Shown: positions 10,513 through 22,536 of the stretch, in pieces
How the letters are laid out: the number at the start of each line of letters is the position of its first letter
Position numbering within the stretch: position 1 is the stretch's first letter
Source: an uncultured Cellvibrionales bacterium
GTDB lineage: Bacteria; Pseudomonadota; Gammaproteobacteria; Pseudomonadales; Porticoccaceae
Assembly: GCA_913062605.1 (NCBI GenBank)
Contig: CAJXWQ010000005.1
Span: forward strand, 1 to 64,000
Direction: 5' to 3'
DNA: 64,000 bases
Translations under genes and position numbers: made by a program
Notes under the pieces: generated by a model
What the model was told of the DNA's origin: nothing
Seen by the model: only the letters and a program-made list of their open reading frames with translations
Databases searched by the model: none

Positions 10513-11184
10513 ATGCACTTTAAAACTCGCACCCATGCTGGCCAGCTACTAGCGGGCGCTCTGACAAAAAACCTAGCCACAAAGTATCCGGGGGTGGATG
10601 CCGTTGTTTATGCCCTTCCCCGTGGTGGGGTTCCACTCGGTTTTCAGGTGGCCTCAGCTCTCAACATGCCTCTGGATTTAATCATTCCCAGAAAAATTGG
10701 CCATCCCTTCAATCCCGAATATGCCATTGGCGCAGTCACAGAGACCGGAGAAATAATCTGCAATAAAAAGGCGATAGCCGACGTTGATTCCACTTGGCTT
10801 GAACAACAAAAGGAAGAAGAAATTAGCGAAGCAAAACGTCGGCGTGAATGTTATCTCGGTGATCGAGAGCCCAGCGCCGTCGCCGGGAAGCTAGCCATTC
10901 TGGTGGATGATGGTATTGCCACTGGACTAACCATGCGTGCAGCCATTCGCGATGTAAAAACCCGACACCCGGATAAGATAATTGTCGCCATTCCGGTGAT
11001 GCCTGAAGAAACTGCCCAGATGCTGAGTTCTGAAGTAGACGAGGTCGTCGCCCTGTTCATTGACCCAAATTATCAGGGTTCTGTTGGCAGCTACTACCAG
11101 TATTTTCACCAACTCAGTGATGATGAAGTCATGTTGCTTTTGAATAAACTGGGTGAAGACAACGTCCCCAAGCCCTCGAAGTAA
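10513..11184 (+). CDS. Phosphoribosyltransferase domain protein
   Basis: PRPP-binding loop AILVDDGIATGLTMRAA; ALPRGGVPLG. Confidence 0.85.
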   Translation: MHFKTRTHAGQLLAGALTKNLATKYPGVDAVVYALPRGGVPLGFQVASALNMPLDLIIPRKIGHPFNPEYAIGAVTETGEIICNKKAIADVDSTWLEQQKEEEISEAKRRRECYLGDREPSAVAGKLAILVDDGIATGLTMRAAIRDVKTRHPDKIIVAIPVMPEETAQMLSSEVDEVVALFIDPNYQGSVGSYYQYFHQLSDDEVMLLLNKLGEDNVPKPSK

Positions 11185-11362
11185 CCCTAAGTGAAAGGCG
11201 GCAGCATCGAACGAAAAAATCATTCTGGTCGCTTAATCCAGCCCCATTGATTAAGAACGCCAAAACCAACTGATTGATATGATAATTCTATCGCCAACAA
11301 CCAAATTCTCACTGATGACTATACTGATGTTAAACATCAACCTTATTAGATGAACACAGTAT

Positions 11363-12724
11363 ATGTGGAAGTGTTTGGCTCTTATCGTACTTGCCCTGAG
11401 CTTCTCCCCTAGTCAAGGCGACCCATCGCAGCAACCTATTTGGTTGCTCAGCGTGCAGGGTGCTATTGGCCCAGCCATCGCTGACTACATTGACCGAGGC
11501 ATCGGTTCAGCCAAAGATGACCAAGCACAACTGGTTATTATCCAGATGGACACGCCCGGTGGCTTGGACAAATCCATGCGCCATATCATCCAGGCTATTC
11601 TGGCATCAGACATACCTATCGCGACATTTGTAGCACCCAGCGGCGCCCGCGCCGCCAGTGCCGGTACCTATATTCTCTATGCCAGCCATATTGCAGCCAT
11701 GGCACCAGGTACTAACCTGGGTGCCGCCACCCCCGTTCAAATTGGTGCACCCTCTTTGCCCAACCCGGCAAAGCCAGACAAACCCAACCAACCCCCGCCA
11801 GAAAAAACCGATAAAGATTCAGCGCCCGAGCCTGCCACCACGATGGAAAGAAAAGTCATTAACGATGCTGCGGCCTACATTCAAAGCCTGGCAGAACTGC
11901 GAGGGCGCAATGTCGAGTGGGCAATAGCCGCCGTGCGTAGCGCCAAATCACTATCCGCCCAGCAGGCTGTGAATAACAATGTCATCGACCTGATAGCCAA
12001 CGACCTCGATGACCTAATCAGCCAACTCGATGGCTTCACTCTGACAATCAATAACCGTGAGATCACATTGGCAACAGCCGATGCCGAATTGGTGCAACAT
12101 CAACCAGACTGGCGCAATCAATTCCTGGCGGTCATCACCGATCCCAGTGTGGCCTACATCCTATTACTGGTTGGCATCTATGGCTTAATCTTCGAATTTT
12201 CCAATCCCGGCACAGGCTTGCCGGGTATTCTGGGCGGGATCAGTCTACTAATAGCGTTTTACGCACTACAGGTTCTGCCCATTAGCTACACCGGCCTAGC
12301 ACTGATACTGCTTGGTCTGGGTCTGATGATTGCAGAGGCATTGAGCCCCAGCTTTGGCATCTTCGGGTTTGGCGGCGTGGCTGCTTTTGCCATTGGCTCC
12401 GTCATGCTTATGGATACAGACCTCCCGGCCTTTCAAATCGCCTTCCCGGTCATTCTGGGCGTCACTGCCGCCAGCGCCGCACTGATGATCTTTTTACTAG
12501 GCATGGTCTGGCGGTCGCGCCACGCGCGGGTCGTCACTGGCCTCGACACCCTGATAGGCACCATTACCACCGTTGAATCCATCTACCACGATCAACCCAC
12601 GGTTTGGGTACATGGTGAGCGGTGGTCGGTGCACTGCAATGAATCACTTTCTACCGGTGACTACGTACGTATTACCGGCACAACGGGCCTGATACTAAAT
12701 GCAGAAAAGGAGACACCGCCATGA
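11363..12724 (+). CDS. NfeD-family membrane serine protease (ClpP-class)
   Basis: [26 protein letters not shown]-terminal NfeD/OB domain; overlaps downstream slipin. Confidence 0.9.
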   Translation: MWKCLALIVLALSFSPSQGDPSQQPIWLLSVQGAIGPAIADYIDRGIGSAKDDQAQLVIIQMDTPGGLDKSMRHIIQAILASDIPIATFVAPSGARAASAGTYILYASHIAAMAPGTNLGAATPVQIGAPSLPNPAKPDKPNQPPPEKTDKDSAPEPATTMERKVINDAAAYIQSLAELRGRNVEWAIAAVRSAKSLSAQQAVNNNVIDLIANDLDDLISQLDGFTLTINNREITLATADAELVQHQPDWRNQFLAVITDPSVAYILLLVGIYGLIFEFSNPGTGLPGILGGISLLIAFYALQVLPISYTGLALILLGLGLMIAEALSPSFGIFGFGGVAAFAIGSVMLMDTDLPAFQIAFPVILGVTAASAALMIFLLGMVWRSRHARVVTGLDTLIGTITTVESIYHDQPTVWVHGERWSVHCNESLSTGDYVRITGTTGLILNAEKETPP

Positions 12725-13479
12725 TCCCTGGCATCTACTTTACAGCAACAATTATTCTATTAGTGATCGCCTTGATCGCCTACATGTTCCGGGTTTTGAG
12801 GGAATATGAGCGAGGCGTCATCTTTTTACTGGGCCGGTTTTATAAAGTTAAAGGCCCGGGGCTGATCATTGTTATCCCAATTATCCAGCAAATGGTACGG
12901 GTGGATTTGCGTACCATCGTCATGGATGTGCCCACACAGGACGTTATCTCTCGAGATAACGTCTCGGTGAAAGTGAACGCCGTGGTGTATTTTCGGGTCG
13001 TTGACCCAGAGAAAGCCATTATTCAGGTGGAACATTTCTATGAAGCCACCAGCCAGCTGTCTCAAACCACCTTGCGCTCAGTACTTGGGCAACACGAACT
13101 GGATACCATGCTCACTTCCCGGGATAAACTAAATGCCCACATTCAGGGGATTCTTGATCAACAGACCGATGCCTGGGGAATCAAGGTCTCCAACGTAGAG
13201 ATCAAACATGTGGACCTTGATGAAAGCATGATTCGCGCCATTGCCAAACAAGCAGAAGCTGAGCGAGTACGACGAGCGAAAGTTATCCATGCGGAGGGTG
13301 AGTACGAAGCAGCAGAGCAATTACTTAATGCTGCCAAGCGGCTGTCCGAACAACCCGAGGCAATACAGTTGCGGTACTTGCAAACCCTCACCGAAATTGC
13401 GGGTGAGAAGAGCTCGACAATCGTGTTCCCACTACCCATGGACATCTTGCATGGAATAACCGCCCACAAGAAACTCTAG
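12721..13479 (+). CDS. Slipin / stomatin-like SPFH protein
   Basis: [22 protein letters not shown] and [24 protein letters not shown] motifs. Confidence 0.93.
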   Translation: MIPGIYFTATIILLVIALIAYMFRVLREYERGVIFLLGRFYKVKGPGLIIVIPIIQQMVRVDLRTIVMDVPTQDVISRDNVSVKVNAVVYFRVVDPEKAIIQVEHFYEATSQLSQTTLRSVLGQHELDTMLTSRDKLNAHIQGILDQQTDAWGIKVSNVEIKHVDLDESMIRAIAKQAEAERVRRAKVIHAEGEYEAAEQLLNAAKRLSEQPEAIQLRYLQTLTEIAGEKSSTIVFPLPMDILHGITAHKKL

Positions 13480-13513
13480 CTAGCGACCCATAACGACACT
13501 AAATTTAGGCGGC

Positions 13514-14134
13514 CTAAAAACCACTATCAGGTTGTGCCAGATATTCAAGCTCACCAGGTGTAGATTCACGCCCCAACACCTCATTGCGATGGGGAAAGCG
13601 ACCAAATTTCTCGATCACAGCGGCATGTTGCTCGGCATAGTTGAGAAACCCTTCAAATGTCTCCCGCTGCGACGATGACACCTCTTCCACCAATTGCTGA
13701 AACTTCTGAACGCACAGGTGCTGCAAAGAAAGATCCTCTGCATGCTCCAGCGGCAAATAAAAGAACACTTGCTCAATAGGCCGCAGCTGTTTGTCTAACT
13801 TGTCGTGAATGCCCGACAGACACCAGTTCAGTGCCAGCAAGTCCGCAGAAAATGCGGCAGGAGAATCCCGGTAGATATTCCGGGAAAACTGATCGAGCAC
13901 AATAATGGCGGATAAACGACTCTCTGGAAACTTAAGCCAATAATGGTTACCGCCGTTCACCAACAGCTGCAACATTGGCTCAAAACGCTCGCGTATATCG
14001 GCATCCACCTCCGGAGACTTCCCCCACCACAAGCTCGCCTTCTGGTTGGCACAATCCGCATCATCGTCGATCCGGCCAAACCAGTAATCAAGTATTGGCT
14101 GCCACGCTGATTGCCCGTTGCTCATCTCGTTCAT
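13514..14134 (-). CDS. DUF924 family protein
   Basis: LDYWFG, LDQFSRNIYRDSPAAFSAD, FFYLPLEHAED motifs. Confidence 0.85.
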   Translation of the reverse strand: MNEMSNGQSAWQPILDYWFGRIDDDADCANQKASLWWGKSPEVDADIRERFEPMLQLLVNGGNHYWLKFPESRLSAIIVLDQFSRNIYRDSPAAFSADLLALNWCLSGIHDKLDKQLRPIEQVFFYLPLEHAEDLSLQHLCVQKFQQLVEEVSSSQRETFEGFLNYAEQHAAVIEKFGRFPHRNEVLGRESTPGELEYLAQPDSGF

Positions 14135-14269
14135 CCATACACCCTTTTAGCCAGTATTGCTTGTCCGTCATGCTTTCTATCATTGCTTGCCCTGCATCCA
14201 TTGGCGCAGACATCAACAATCAAGGATAATAGCGCCCCTAATTTCCAAGAATAAAGCCAGACTAAAACT

Positions 14270-15586
14270 ATGTCCAAACCTGTGCCTAAACCCATGCCCA
14301 AATCCATGCAACGATCTCAGCAACTGTTTGAAGCTGCCCAAAAACACATTCCCGGGGGCGTTAATTCTCCTGTCCGTGCATTTAAAGCCGTGGGTGGTAC
14401 CCCGATATTTTTTGAACGTGCTGAAAAAGCCTACCTGTTTGATGCCGATGGCAAACGTTATGTAGATTTTGTGCAATCCTGGGGGCCGATGATTTTGGGT
14501 CACAACCACCCGGATGTTATCGCTGCCGTCAAAGCACAACTCGATAAAGGCATGACCTTCGGTGCGCCCACCGAGCTGGAAATCGAACTGGCCGATAAAC
14601 TTTGTGAGCTAGTCCCAGGCATGGACATGGTGCGTATGGTCAGCTCCGGCACCGAAGCGACCATGAGCGCTATTCGGTTAGCCCGTGGCTTCACTGGCCG
14701 AGACAAAATTATTAAATTTGAAGGGTGTTACCACGGCCACTCAGACTCTCTACTTATTAAAGCAGGCTCCGGCGCTTTAACCTTGGGCGTACCCAGCTCA
14801 CCCGGTGTTCCCGCCTCACTGGCAAACCACACAGTGACGCTAACCTACAACGATATCGACAGCATCAAAAAAGCCTTTGCAGAAATTGGCTCAGAAGTCG
14901 CCTGCGTTATTTTGGAGCCAGTGGCTGGCAACATGAGCTGCATACCACCCGTGGAAGGCTTTCTGGAAACCATCCGAGAGGAGTGTACCAACAGTGGCGC
15001 ACTACTGATTATCGACGAAGTGATGACCGGCTTTCGGGTTCACCCCCAGTGCGCCGTGGGCCGTTTTAATATTGATGCGGATTTAATTACCCTCGGTAAA
15101 GTCATCGGTGGCGGCATGCCTGTGGGTGCCTTTGGCGGTAAACGAAAAATTATGGAGCAGATCGCTCCACTGGGGCCGGTGTATCAAGCCGGTACGCTTT
15201 CGGGCAATCCAGTCGCCATGACCGCCGGTCTGACCACGTTGGGCTTAATCACCCAACCCGGTTTTCATGATGCAGTGTTTGCCAAAACCACCCAACTGGT
15301 TGAAGGCCTACAACAGCGTGCAGATGCTGCGAATATCCCCATGACCACTAACCACGTGGGCAGCATGTTCGGCATCTTCTTTACCGAAGAACCCTCCGTT
15401 ACCAATTACCAACAAGTGATGGCCTGTGATACCGAACGCTTTAGCAAGTTCTTCCACGGCATGCTGGATGCCGGCGTTTACCTGGCACCCGCCGCCTACG
15501 AAGCAGGCTTTATGTCCGCAGCCCATACGGATGAAGATATTCAATTTGCATTAGATGCGGCAGAGCAAGTATTTAAAACGCTATAG
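14270..15586 (+). CDS. hemL: Glutamate-1-semialdehyde 2,1-aminomutase
   Basis: [33 protein letters not shown]-lysine motif. Confidence 0.96.
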   Translation: MSKPVPKPMPKSMQRSQQLFEAAQKHIPGGVNSPVRAFKAVGGTPIFFERAEKAYLFDADGKRYVDFVQSWGPMILGHNHPDVIAAVKAQLDKGMTFGAPTELEIELADKLCELVPGMDMVRMVSSGTEATMSAIRLARGFTGRDKIIKFEGCYHGHSDSLLIKAGSGALTLGVPSSPGVPASLANHTVTLTYNDIDSIKKAFAEIGSEVACVILEPVAGNMSCIPPVEGFLETIREECTNSGALLIIDEVMTGFRVHPQCAVGRFNIDADLITLGKVIGGGMPVGAFGGKRKIMEQIAPLGPVYQAGTLSGNPVAMTAGLTTLGLITQPGFHDAVFAKTTQLVEGLQQRADAANIPMTTNHVGSMFGIFFTEEPSVTNYQQVMACDTERFSKFFHGMLDAGVYLAPAAYEAGFMSAAHTDEDIQFALDAAEQVFKTL

Positions 15587-15684
15587 TTTGTAAGTATGAC
15601 CAGTAAGCTTATGCTCGTATTATGCTGGTAGACCATAATTTGATACCGTGCATTTATAAGTACTAATATCAGTACTAATTTTAA

Positions 15685-16710
<1,026 letters not shown>

Positions 16711-16798
16711 GTTAGTTTTATAGCCCCAACTTGGTATGACGGCTTTGAATATTGAGAACACACTCGCCATTTCATGGGACTAAACTGCTCGCTGGCTA

Positions 16799-17383
16799 TC
16801 AATGCAGGGTGGCAAGTGCAGCATCGCGAGCGAGCTTCATGGCGGCGATATCCTTTGTGGATGTCGAGATAACCAGCATTCCCTGAATAACCATCATGAT
16901 ATATGCACTGAGAGCCCCGACATCACACCTTTTGTCGAGATCTCCATGTTCTTGAGCCCATTTGAAACGGAATCGAAGAGCCTTTTGCATCTCATCAAGG
17001 CCCTTGGCCGCTTCCTGGCCGAGTTCGATATCTGTATTCAATAATTCAGCTGCCAGATTGGTAACTAGGCAGCCCGCAGGCCGGTCACTCTTCATGCTTG
17101 TGCTCTCGATGATCGTGTCAAATATTTCACGCAATGAGCGTTCGAGAGGCTTGTCAAACATCCGCAGAAGGATCGCTAGGTATGATTCCTCCTTCATGTA
17201 CTGCTCTAGACAGAGTAAGAATAGTTCGCGCTTACTGCCATAAGCCTTATACAAGCTCCCTGCAGTCAGGCCTGTCGCTTCCTCTAAGTCCTTGATCGAC
17301 GTGGCCTGATAGCCCCGCGTCCAGAAGATCTGGGTTACAACGCGCACCGCGTCGGTTTTGTTGAATTCGCGAGGTCTTGCCAC
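16799..17383 (-). CDS. TetR/AcrR family transcriptional regulator
   Basis: N-terminal HTH (FWTRGYQATSIKDLEEATGLTAGSLYKAYGSKRELF). Confidence 0.92.
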   Translation of the reverse strand: MARPREFNKTDAVRVVTQIFWTRGYQATSIKDLEEATGLTAGSLYKAYGSKRELFLLCLEQYMKEESYLAILLRMFDKPLERSLREIFDTIIESTSMKSDRPAGCLVTNLAAELLNTDIELGQEAAKGLDEMQKALRFRFKWAQEHGDLDKRCDVGALSAYIMMVIQGMLVISTSTKDIAAMKLARDAALATLH

Positions 17384-17922
17384 TGCACCACCCTTAACTT
17401 ATTACCATTAGACCAGCTTGAGTCGTATCCATCAGCCGTTTATTTAGAGAACGGGCATATTCTAACAGCTATGTGGCTTTGTGTCTCAGACGGAGGGGTA
17501 AACTGACCACTGGAGTAGCTCTAGACTATCTACCAGGTTCTCTCTGTGATGCACTACACACAATATTTTCCCTCAAGTTGCACGTCAATAATTACGTACT
17601 CGGAAAGCAATCACACTAAACCAATCATCAGATAAACGCCGATACAACTGCGCTTCCGGATCCCATTATCTCTGACACACATCATTATTCAGTATCAAGT
17701 TGTTGGTGTTTCAGCCTTCACTGAACTGCACTGTTTGTTCAAAAGTAATTCACCTATGGAATGCACGATGTTGTCCAGTCTCGCTACTTCATATACGTGC
17801 TGCAGGCAACTATTGTTGACAGATATGTGCAAAATCGGTTAGTTTGGAAGTGATTGCTTCCTAATAACTTGAAGCGTATTTGAACTAATAATATTCCAAT
17901 CAACTAGAGATAGGAGATACAA

Positions 17923-18516
17923 ATGAGTCGTTTCAAAGCCCTAAAGCCCGGCCAGTCCCCAGACACTGAAATTAATAACCTCCTCAGTGGTGCAAACAAT
18001 GGGTGGTGGAAAGACACCTCCATGTTCGGCACTATCGGTCGCCAACCTTCTTTGCTGAAAACCATTGTCCCCGTTTTTGAGGCATTGTTCGGTGGCGGTC
18101 GTATCCCACCTCATGTGTTAGAAATGATGCGGCTCAAGACCGGCGAGATAAACGATTGCACCTATTGCAAAGCTGTGCGTTGTGAAGCGACCCGCGACGA
18201 TATTGCAGAAAAAGAATCAGCATTTTTTGGTGAGGTTGATTTTGACAAGCTTCCGATCAAAGAAGCATTAGCTGCTCAGCTTGCTGAATATATTGCTGGT
18301 GATCCGAATTACATCCCCGATGGTTTTTTTGAACAGCTAGGAACCGAATATACCGAAGAAGAAGTTATTGAATTGGTATTCGCTTGTAGTCTGTTTAATT
18401 GGGGTAACAAGTTCAATATCACCATGCAGATCGATGCTGATGAGGATAGCGAATATGAGTCAGGTATGGTTTATCCAGGTGCCGATATTCGTGAAGCAAA
18501 CGCGATCACACAATAA
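17923..18516 (+). CDS. Carboxymuconolactone decarboxylase / AhpD-like family protein
   Basis: EMMRLKTGEINDCTYCKAVRCEATRDD (CxxC AhpD-like motif). Confidence 0.8.
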   Translation: MSRFKALKPGQSPDTEINNLLSGANNGWWKDTSMFGTIGRQPSLLKTIVPVFEALFGGGRIPPHVLEMMRLKTGEINDCTYCKAVRCEATRDDIAEKESAFFGEVDFDKLPIKEALAAQLAEYIAGDPNYIPDGFFEQLGTEYTEEEVIELVFACSLFNWGNKFNITMQIDADEDSEYESGMVYPGADIREANAITQ

Positions 18517-18527
18517 GGAGAGTTAGG

Positions 18528-18851
18528 ATGAGTTCTGAGCAAATAATCCACGCAGATAGCACATCTCTCAAACAGCACATCGCAAGTAACGAGCTCGTTA
18601 TGGTCGACTTCTGGGCCGATTGGTGCGCGCCCTGTCGGGCTATGGCACCGATACTTGATCGAGTAGCAGGTGAGTTCCCCAGCTTACGAATTGTTAAGAT
18701 CGATGCCGAGGCACACAAAGAGCTTCTCGAAGAGTACAACGTCCGAAGCCTCCCAACACTGCTGCTCTACCGCTCTGGCGAGCGTGTAGATCAGCTGACA
18801 GGAAAGGTTCCTCACGCGCTGATACATCGCGCAATACAAGGCGCTGCTTGA
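18528..18851 (+). CDS. Thioredoxin
   Basis: VDFWADWCAPCRAMAPILD active site. Confidence 0.95.
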   Translation: MSSEQIIHADSTSLKQHIASNELVMVDFWADWCAPCRAMAPILDRVAGEFPSLRIVKIDAEAHKELLEEYNVRSLPTLLLYRSGERVDQLTGKVPHALIHRAIQGAA

Positions 18852-18872
18852 GCTGACACCAAACCGGCCGTT

Positions 18873-18916
18873 CGTTCCGTCCCTCACGGTAAGTCTTTGC
18901 CGTGAGGGACGGAACG
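18873..18916. repeat. 17-bp perfect inverted repeat between thioredoxin and thioredoxin reductase genes
   Basis: CGTTCCGTCCCTCACGG - 10 nt - CCGTGAGGGACGGAACG. Confidence 0.9.
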
Positions 18917-18956
18917 TGATGGATCCCAGACCAAACCCTTCACCAGACGACCCTAA

Positions 18957-19940
<984 letters not shown>

Positions 19941-20099
19941 AACCCGGCATAGATTGGATTGCCTAGTTAAATTAAAGGGGTCGAAATGATCTTAACCAGC
20001 CCTAGAGTATGTGCAGGAAAAGAACGCTAACACCCAAGACGAATAGTAAAAGTTCTACTATCCGTCTTAGTCTTCACTTGCTAAGACGTAGTCACTTAA

Positions 20100-20423
20100 C
20101 TAAATCGTTGGCCTGACAACAAACTCACCATCTTCTTCAACCAACTGAAGAAAACAGCCGAGCAACGCAAAATCCGGTTCTTGACCGGGGGTTCCACAGA
20201 CTAAATTTTTTCCTTTTTCCCGAAGCTTTCTTGCCGCCTTGCGTTGTTCCATATTGACGGAGAAGGGTACAAAAATCTTTTGGGCTGCACGCGCATCTAT
20301 TTCTTGTATACGCGCCCGCTGTTTCTCCAGGTCTTCACGCCCTGCTGCGGAGCCTTTTGGCATCTGTAGGTTTGTGAATGCTTGTTCTTTGGTTCTATGT
20401 GTACTCATCTCGATACTCGGCAT
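20100..20423 (-). CDS. Hypothetical protein, paralogue of 21181..21504
   Basis: Shares AAQKIFVPF[ST]VNMEQRKAA and LVEEDGEFVVRP with the second copy. Confidence 0.75.
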   Translation of the reverse strand: MPSIEMSTHRTKEQAFTNLQMPKGSAAGREDLEKQRARIQEIDARAAQKIFVPFSVNMEQRKAARKLREKGKNLVCGTPGQEPDFALLGCFLQLVEEDGEFVVRPTI

Positions 20424-20546
20424 TAGGTTTGTATTGTGAATATTGGGGCGTACAAATAAGAGGGGACTGAAGTAAGCAGGCTCAGATACAACTTATTTTG
20501 GGCCACTATGGTAACAAAGGGGCCTGATCAAAGGAATCAAAGCTCT

Positions 20547-20930
20547 TTACTCACAAGGTGGGCGACTATCCGACATTAGCTTATCTAATGCAACCTGCGC
20601 TTGTTTTGGCTTATCCAAGTCCTGTTTTTCTAGCATCTCGCAATCATCTTTGAGCATTTGCTCAATGGTGACTGGATAGAATTTGCAGTCGTCGGGGCGG
20701 TCGTAATAAATATCGCAGGTATATTTTTCTTGGTTCGGTTCTTTTCGTAGCCAGGGGCACCGCTCTATTTGTTCACTGGTTTTTGGGTCTACCCAGATTT
20801 TTCCATTACTGACATATTGGTAGATGTCGGGCTTAAACAGCTCCCACAGCTCTATTTCACTTTGTGCTACGGATAGGCCACCGTTGCTATATTTGACACA
20901 ACATTTTCCGCACTGGTTACAGTCTTTCAC
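20547..20930 (-). CDS. YkgJ-like cysteine cluster protein (Zn/Fe-binding)
   Basis: CNQCGKCCVKYSNGGL and RCPWL...YTCDIYYDRPDDCKFYPV. Confidence 0.8.
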   Translation of the reverse strand: MKDCNQCGKCCVKYSNGGLSVAQSEIELWELFKPDIYQYVSNGKIWVDPKTSEQIERCPWLRKEPNQEKYTCDIYYDRPDDCKFYPVTIEQMLKDDCEMLEKQDLDKPKQAQVALDKLMSDSRPPCE

Positions 20931-21064
20931 GTTATTGGCACATGGGTTTTCAACGGATGGAAATAAAAATGACCGGTGTGGAAATTAAAAAACTGAACGC
21001 TAGAAGGCTGAAAACGAAAAAGGGCGGTGAATTGGCTTTCCATTATCTCTGCCCTTTTCTTGAC

Positions 21065-21120
21065 GTCCTTTGCTTGGAGTCCTTTGCTTGGAGTCCTTTG
21101 CTTGGAGTCCTTTGCTTGAA
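21065..21120. repeat. Four tandem copies of a 14-bp unit (GTCCTTTGCTTGGA; last copy one mismatch)
   Basis: Direct reading of the sequence. Confidence 0.95.
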
Positions 21121-21180
21121 GCTTTTTCGTGTTACTACGCGCCTATTACGCGCCAATAGGCACTATGACTTCACCACACC

Positions 21181-21504
21181 CTAAACAGGGACTGGCCTGA
21201 CGACAAACTCACCATCTTCCTCGACCAAATGAAGCGTGCACCCGAGTTCACCAAAATTGGGAACCTGTTCAGGAAATCCGCTCACAATATTTTTGCCTTG
21301 AGAGCGAAGCTTTATTGCCGCCTTGCGTTGTTCCATATTGACGGTGAACGGTACAAAAATCTTTTGGGCTGCATCCTCACCTCTTTTTTGAATACGCGCC
21401 CGCAGTTTCTCCCGATCCTCTCGCCCTGCCTCTGAACCAATAGGAAACATCGGTTGGATGGAAGGGTCTTTAATCTTCTTTTTTCTACTCATCGTTACGC
21501 TCAA
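21181..21504 (-). CDS. Hypothetical protein, paralogue of 20100..20423
   Basis: Conserved AAQKIFVPFTVNMEQRKAAIKLRSQGKNIV and LVEEDGEFVVRP. Confidence 0.75.
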   Translation of the reverse strand: MSVTMSRKKKIKDPSIQPMFPIGSEAGREDREKLRARIQKRGEDAAQKIFVPFTVNMEQRKAAIKLRSQGKNIVSGFPEQVPNFGELGCTLHLVEEDGEFVVRPVPV

Positions 21505-21916
21505 TCTTTGGTGTTTTCTTGGGATTGCACAGCAAGAAATAATGCTATTTTATGGTCGCTATTTTGAATAGTAAGCGTACAAAAATCAACCTTTGCTTTA
21601 TTAACCCCCAATCAACCAAATGTAAAATTATTGTTATAAACCAATCAGTTATAAATTTTTAACTCTGCTTTACACAAGATTTATCAAGGTTCAAAGGCAA
21701 TATAAGCAGGGAGTTATTGAATCGATAACTCATCTGCTTGAGAGCGCAGAGTCGGTTTTTACGCCGATCTCTGTTCATCTGCCCCCCGCTATACCACCCT
21801 CATTTTTCTTTCAACCGCACAACACCCTTGGAAACAAACCTTGATATTCAGTGCCACTACTCGATAATCACCGGCTGTTATCCATGATGTGAAACTATTA
21901 TGTACAAGGTGAAACT

Positions 21917-22222
21917 ATGTATCTGGCAATGAATCGCTTTCAGGTGAATGAAGGGCGTGAAGATGACTTTATTGAGGTATGGCGCAGCCGTGATTCTTTT
22001 TTGAATGAGGTTCCAGGCTTTAAGTCATTCAACCTGTTACGCGGAAAGACCGAAGACGGCATCACGCCTTTTGTTTCACATTCTGTTTGGGAAAGCAGAG
22101 CTGCCTTTGAAGATTGGACTCGTTCAGAGGCTTTCCGTAAAGCCCATGCTGGGGCGGGAAAAACCTCCGAGGGCATTTATGCCGGTCCACCCAAGCTGGA
22201 GTTGTTTGAAGCAGTCTTGTAA
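21917..22222 (+). CDS. Antibiotic biosynthesis monooxygenase (ABM) domain protein
   Basis: MNRFQVNEGREDDFIEVWRSRDSFLNEVPGFKSFNLLRG; VSHSVWESRAAFEDWTRSEAFRKAH. Confidence 0.88.
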   Translation: MYLAMNRFQVNEGREDDFIEVWRSRDSFLNEVPGFKSFNLLRGKTEDGITPFVSHSVWESRAAFEDWTRSEAFRKAHAGAGKTSEGIYAGPPKLELFEAVL

Positions 22223-22273
22223 TAACAGCTCTTATGTAAGACTGCTTTGCTAAGAGCTTAGGCTAAGGGGCCA

Positions 22274-22507
22274 TTATGCCGCCAGCAGTCTCACTAGGCT
22301 TTGTGCATGACTCGCTGCTTCCAGACCTAGATCTGTAAGGTAGCCGCCATCAACATGGTCGGTTAAGCCCTTATCAAAAAGCCGCTTTGCCGCCGCGACG
22401 GCTTCTTCCGAGGCTTCTTGAGAATGGACCTTGATGCCTATTGAAGCCGATGAAAGATTAAATTGATTTAATAGCTTAATTTCTTCCAGTGTTTCATTTG
22501 TGTACAT
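22274..22507 (-). CDS. TIGR02647-like small protein
   Basis: Start reassigned to MYTNETLEEIKLLNQFNL; the N-terminal part of the ORF-track entry overlaps rlmI out of frame. Confidence 0.7.
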   Translation of the reverse strand: MYTNETLEEIKLLNQFNLSSASIGIKVHSQEASEEAVAAAKRLFDKGLTDHVDGGYLTDLGLEAASHAQSLVRLLAA

Positions 22508-22536
22508 CATAAATTTCCTATTAAAAAGTATTTCTG

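Noticed and set aside
17384-17922. Possible pseudogene or ncRNA in the 540-bp gap between tetR and the AhpD-like gene
   Set aside because: No ORF remnants, conserved motif or strong structure seen by eye; a BLASTX/Rfam search would be needed.
21065-21120. Possible CRISPR array
   Set aside because: The 14-bp units are contiguous with no spacers and there are no cas genes nearby.
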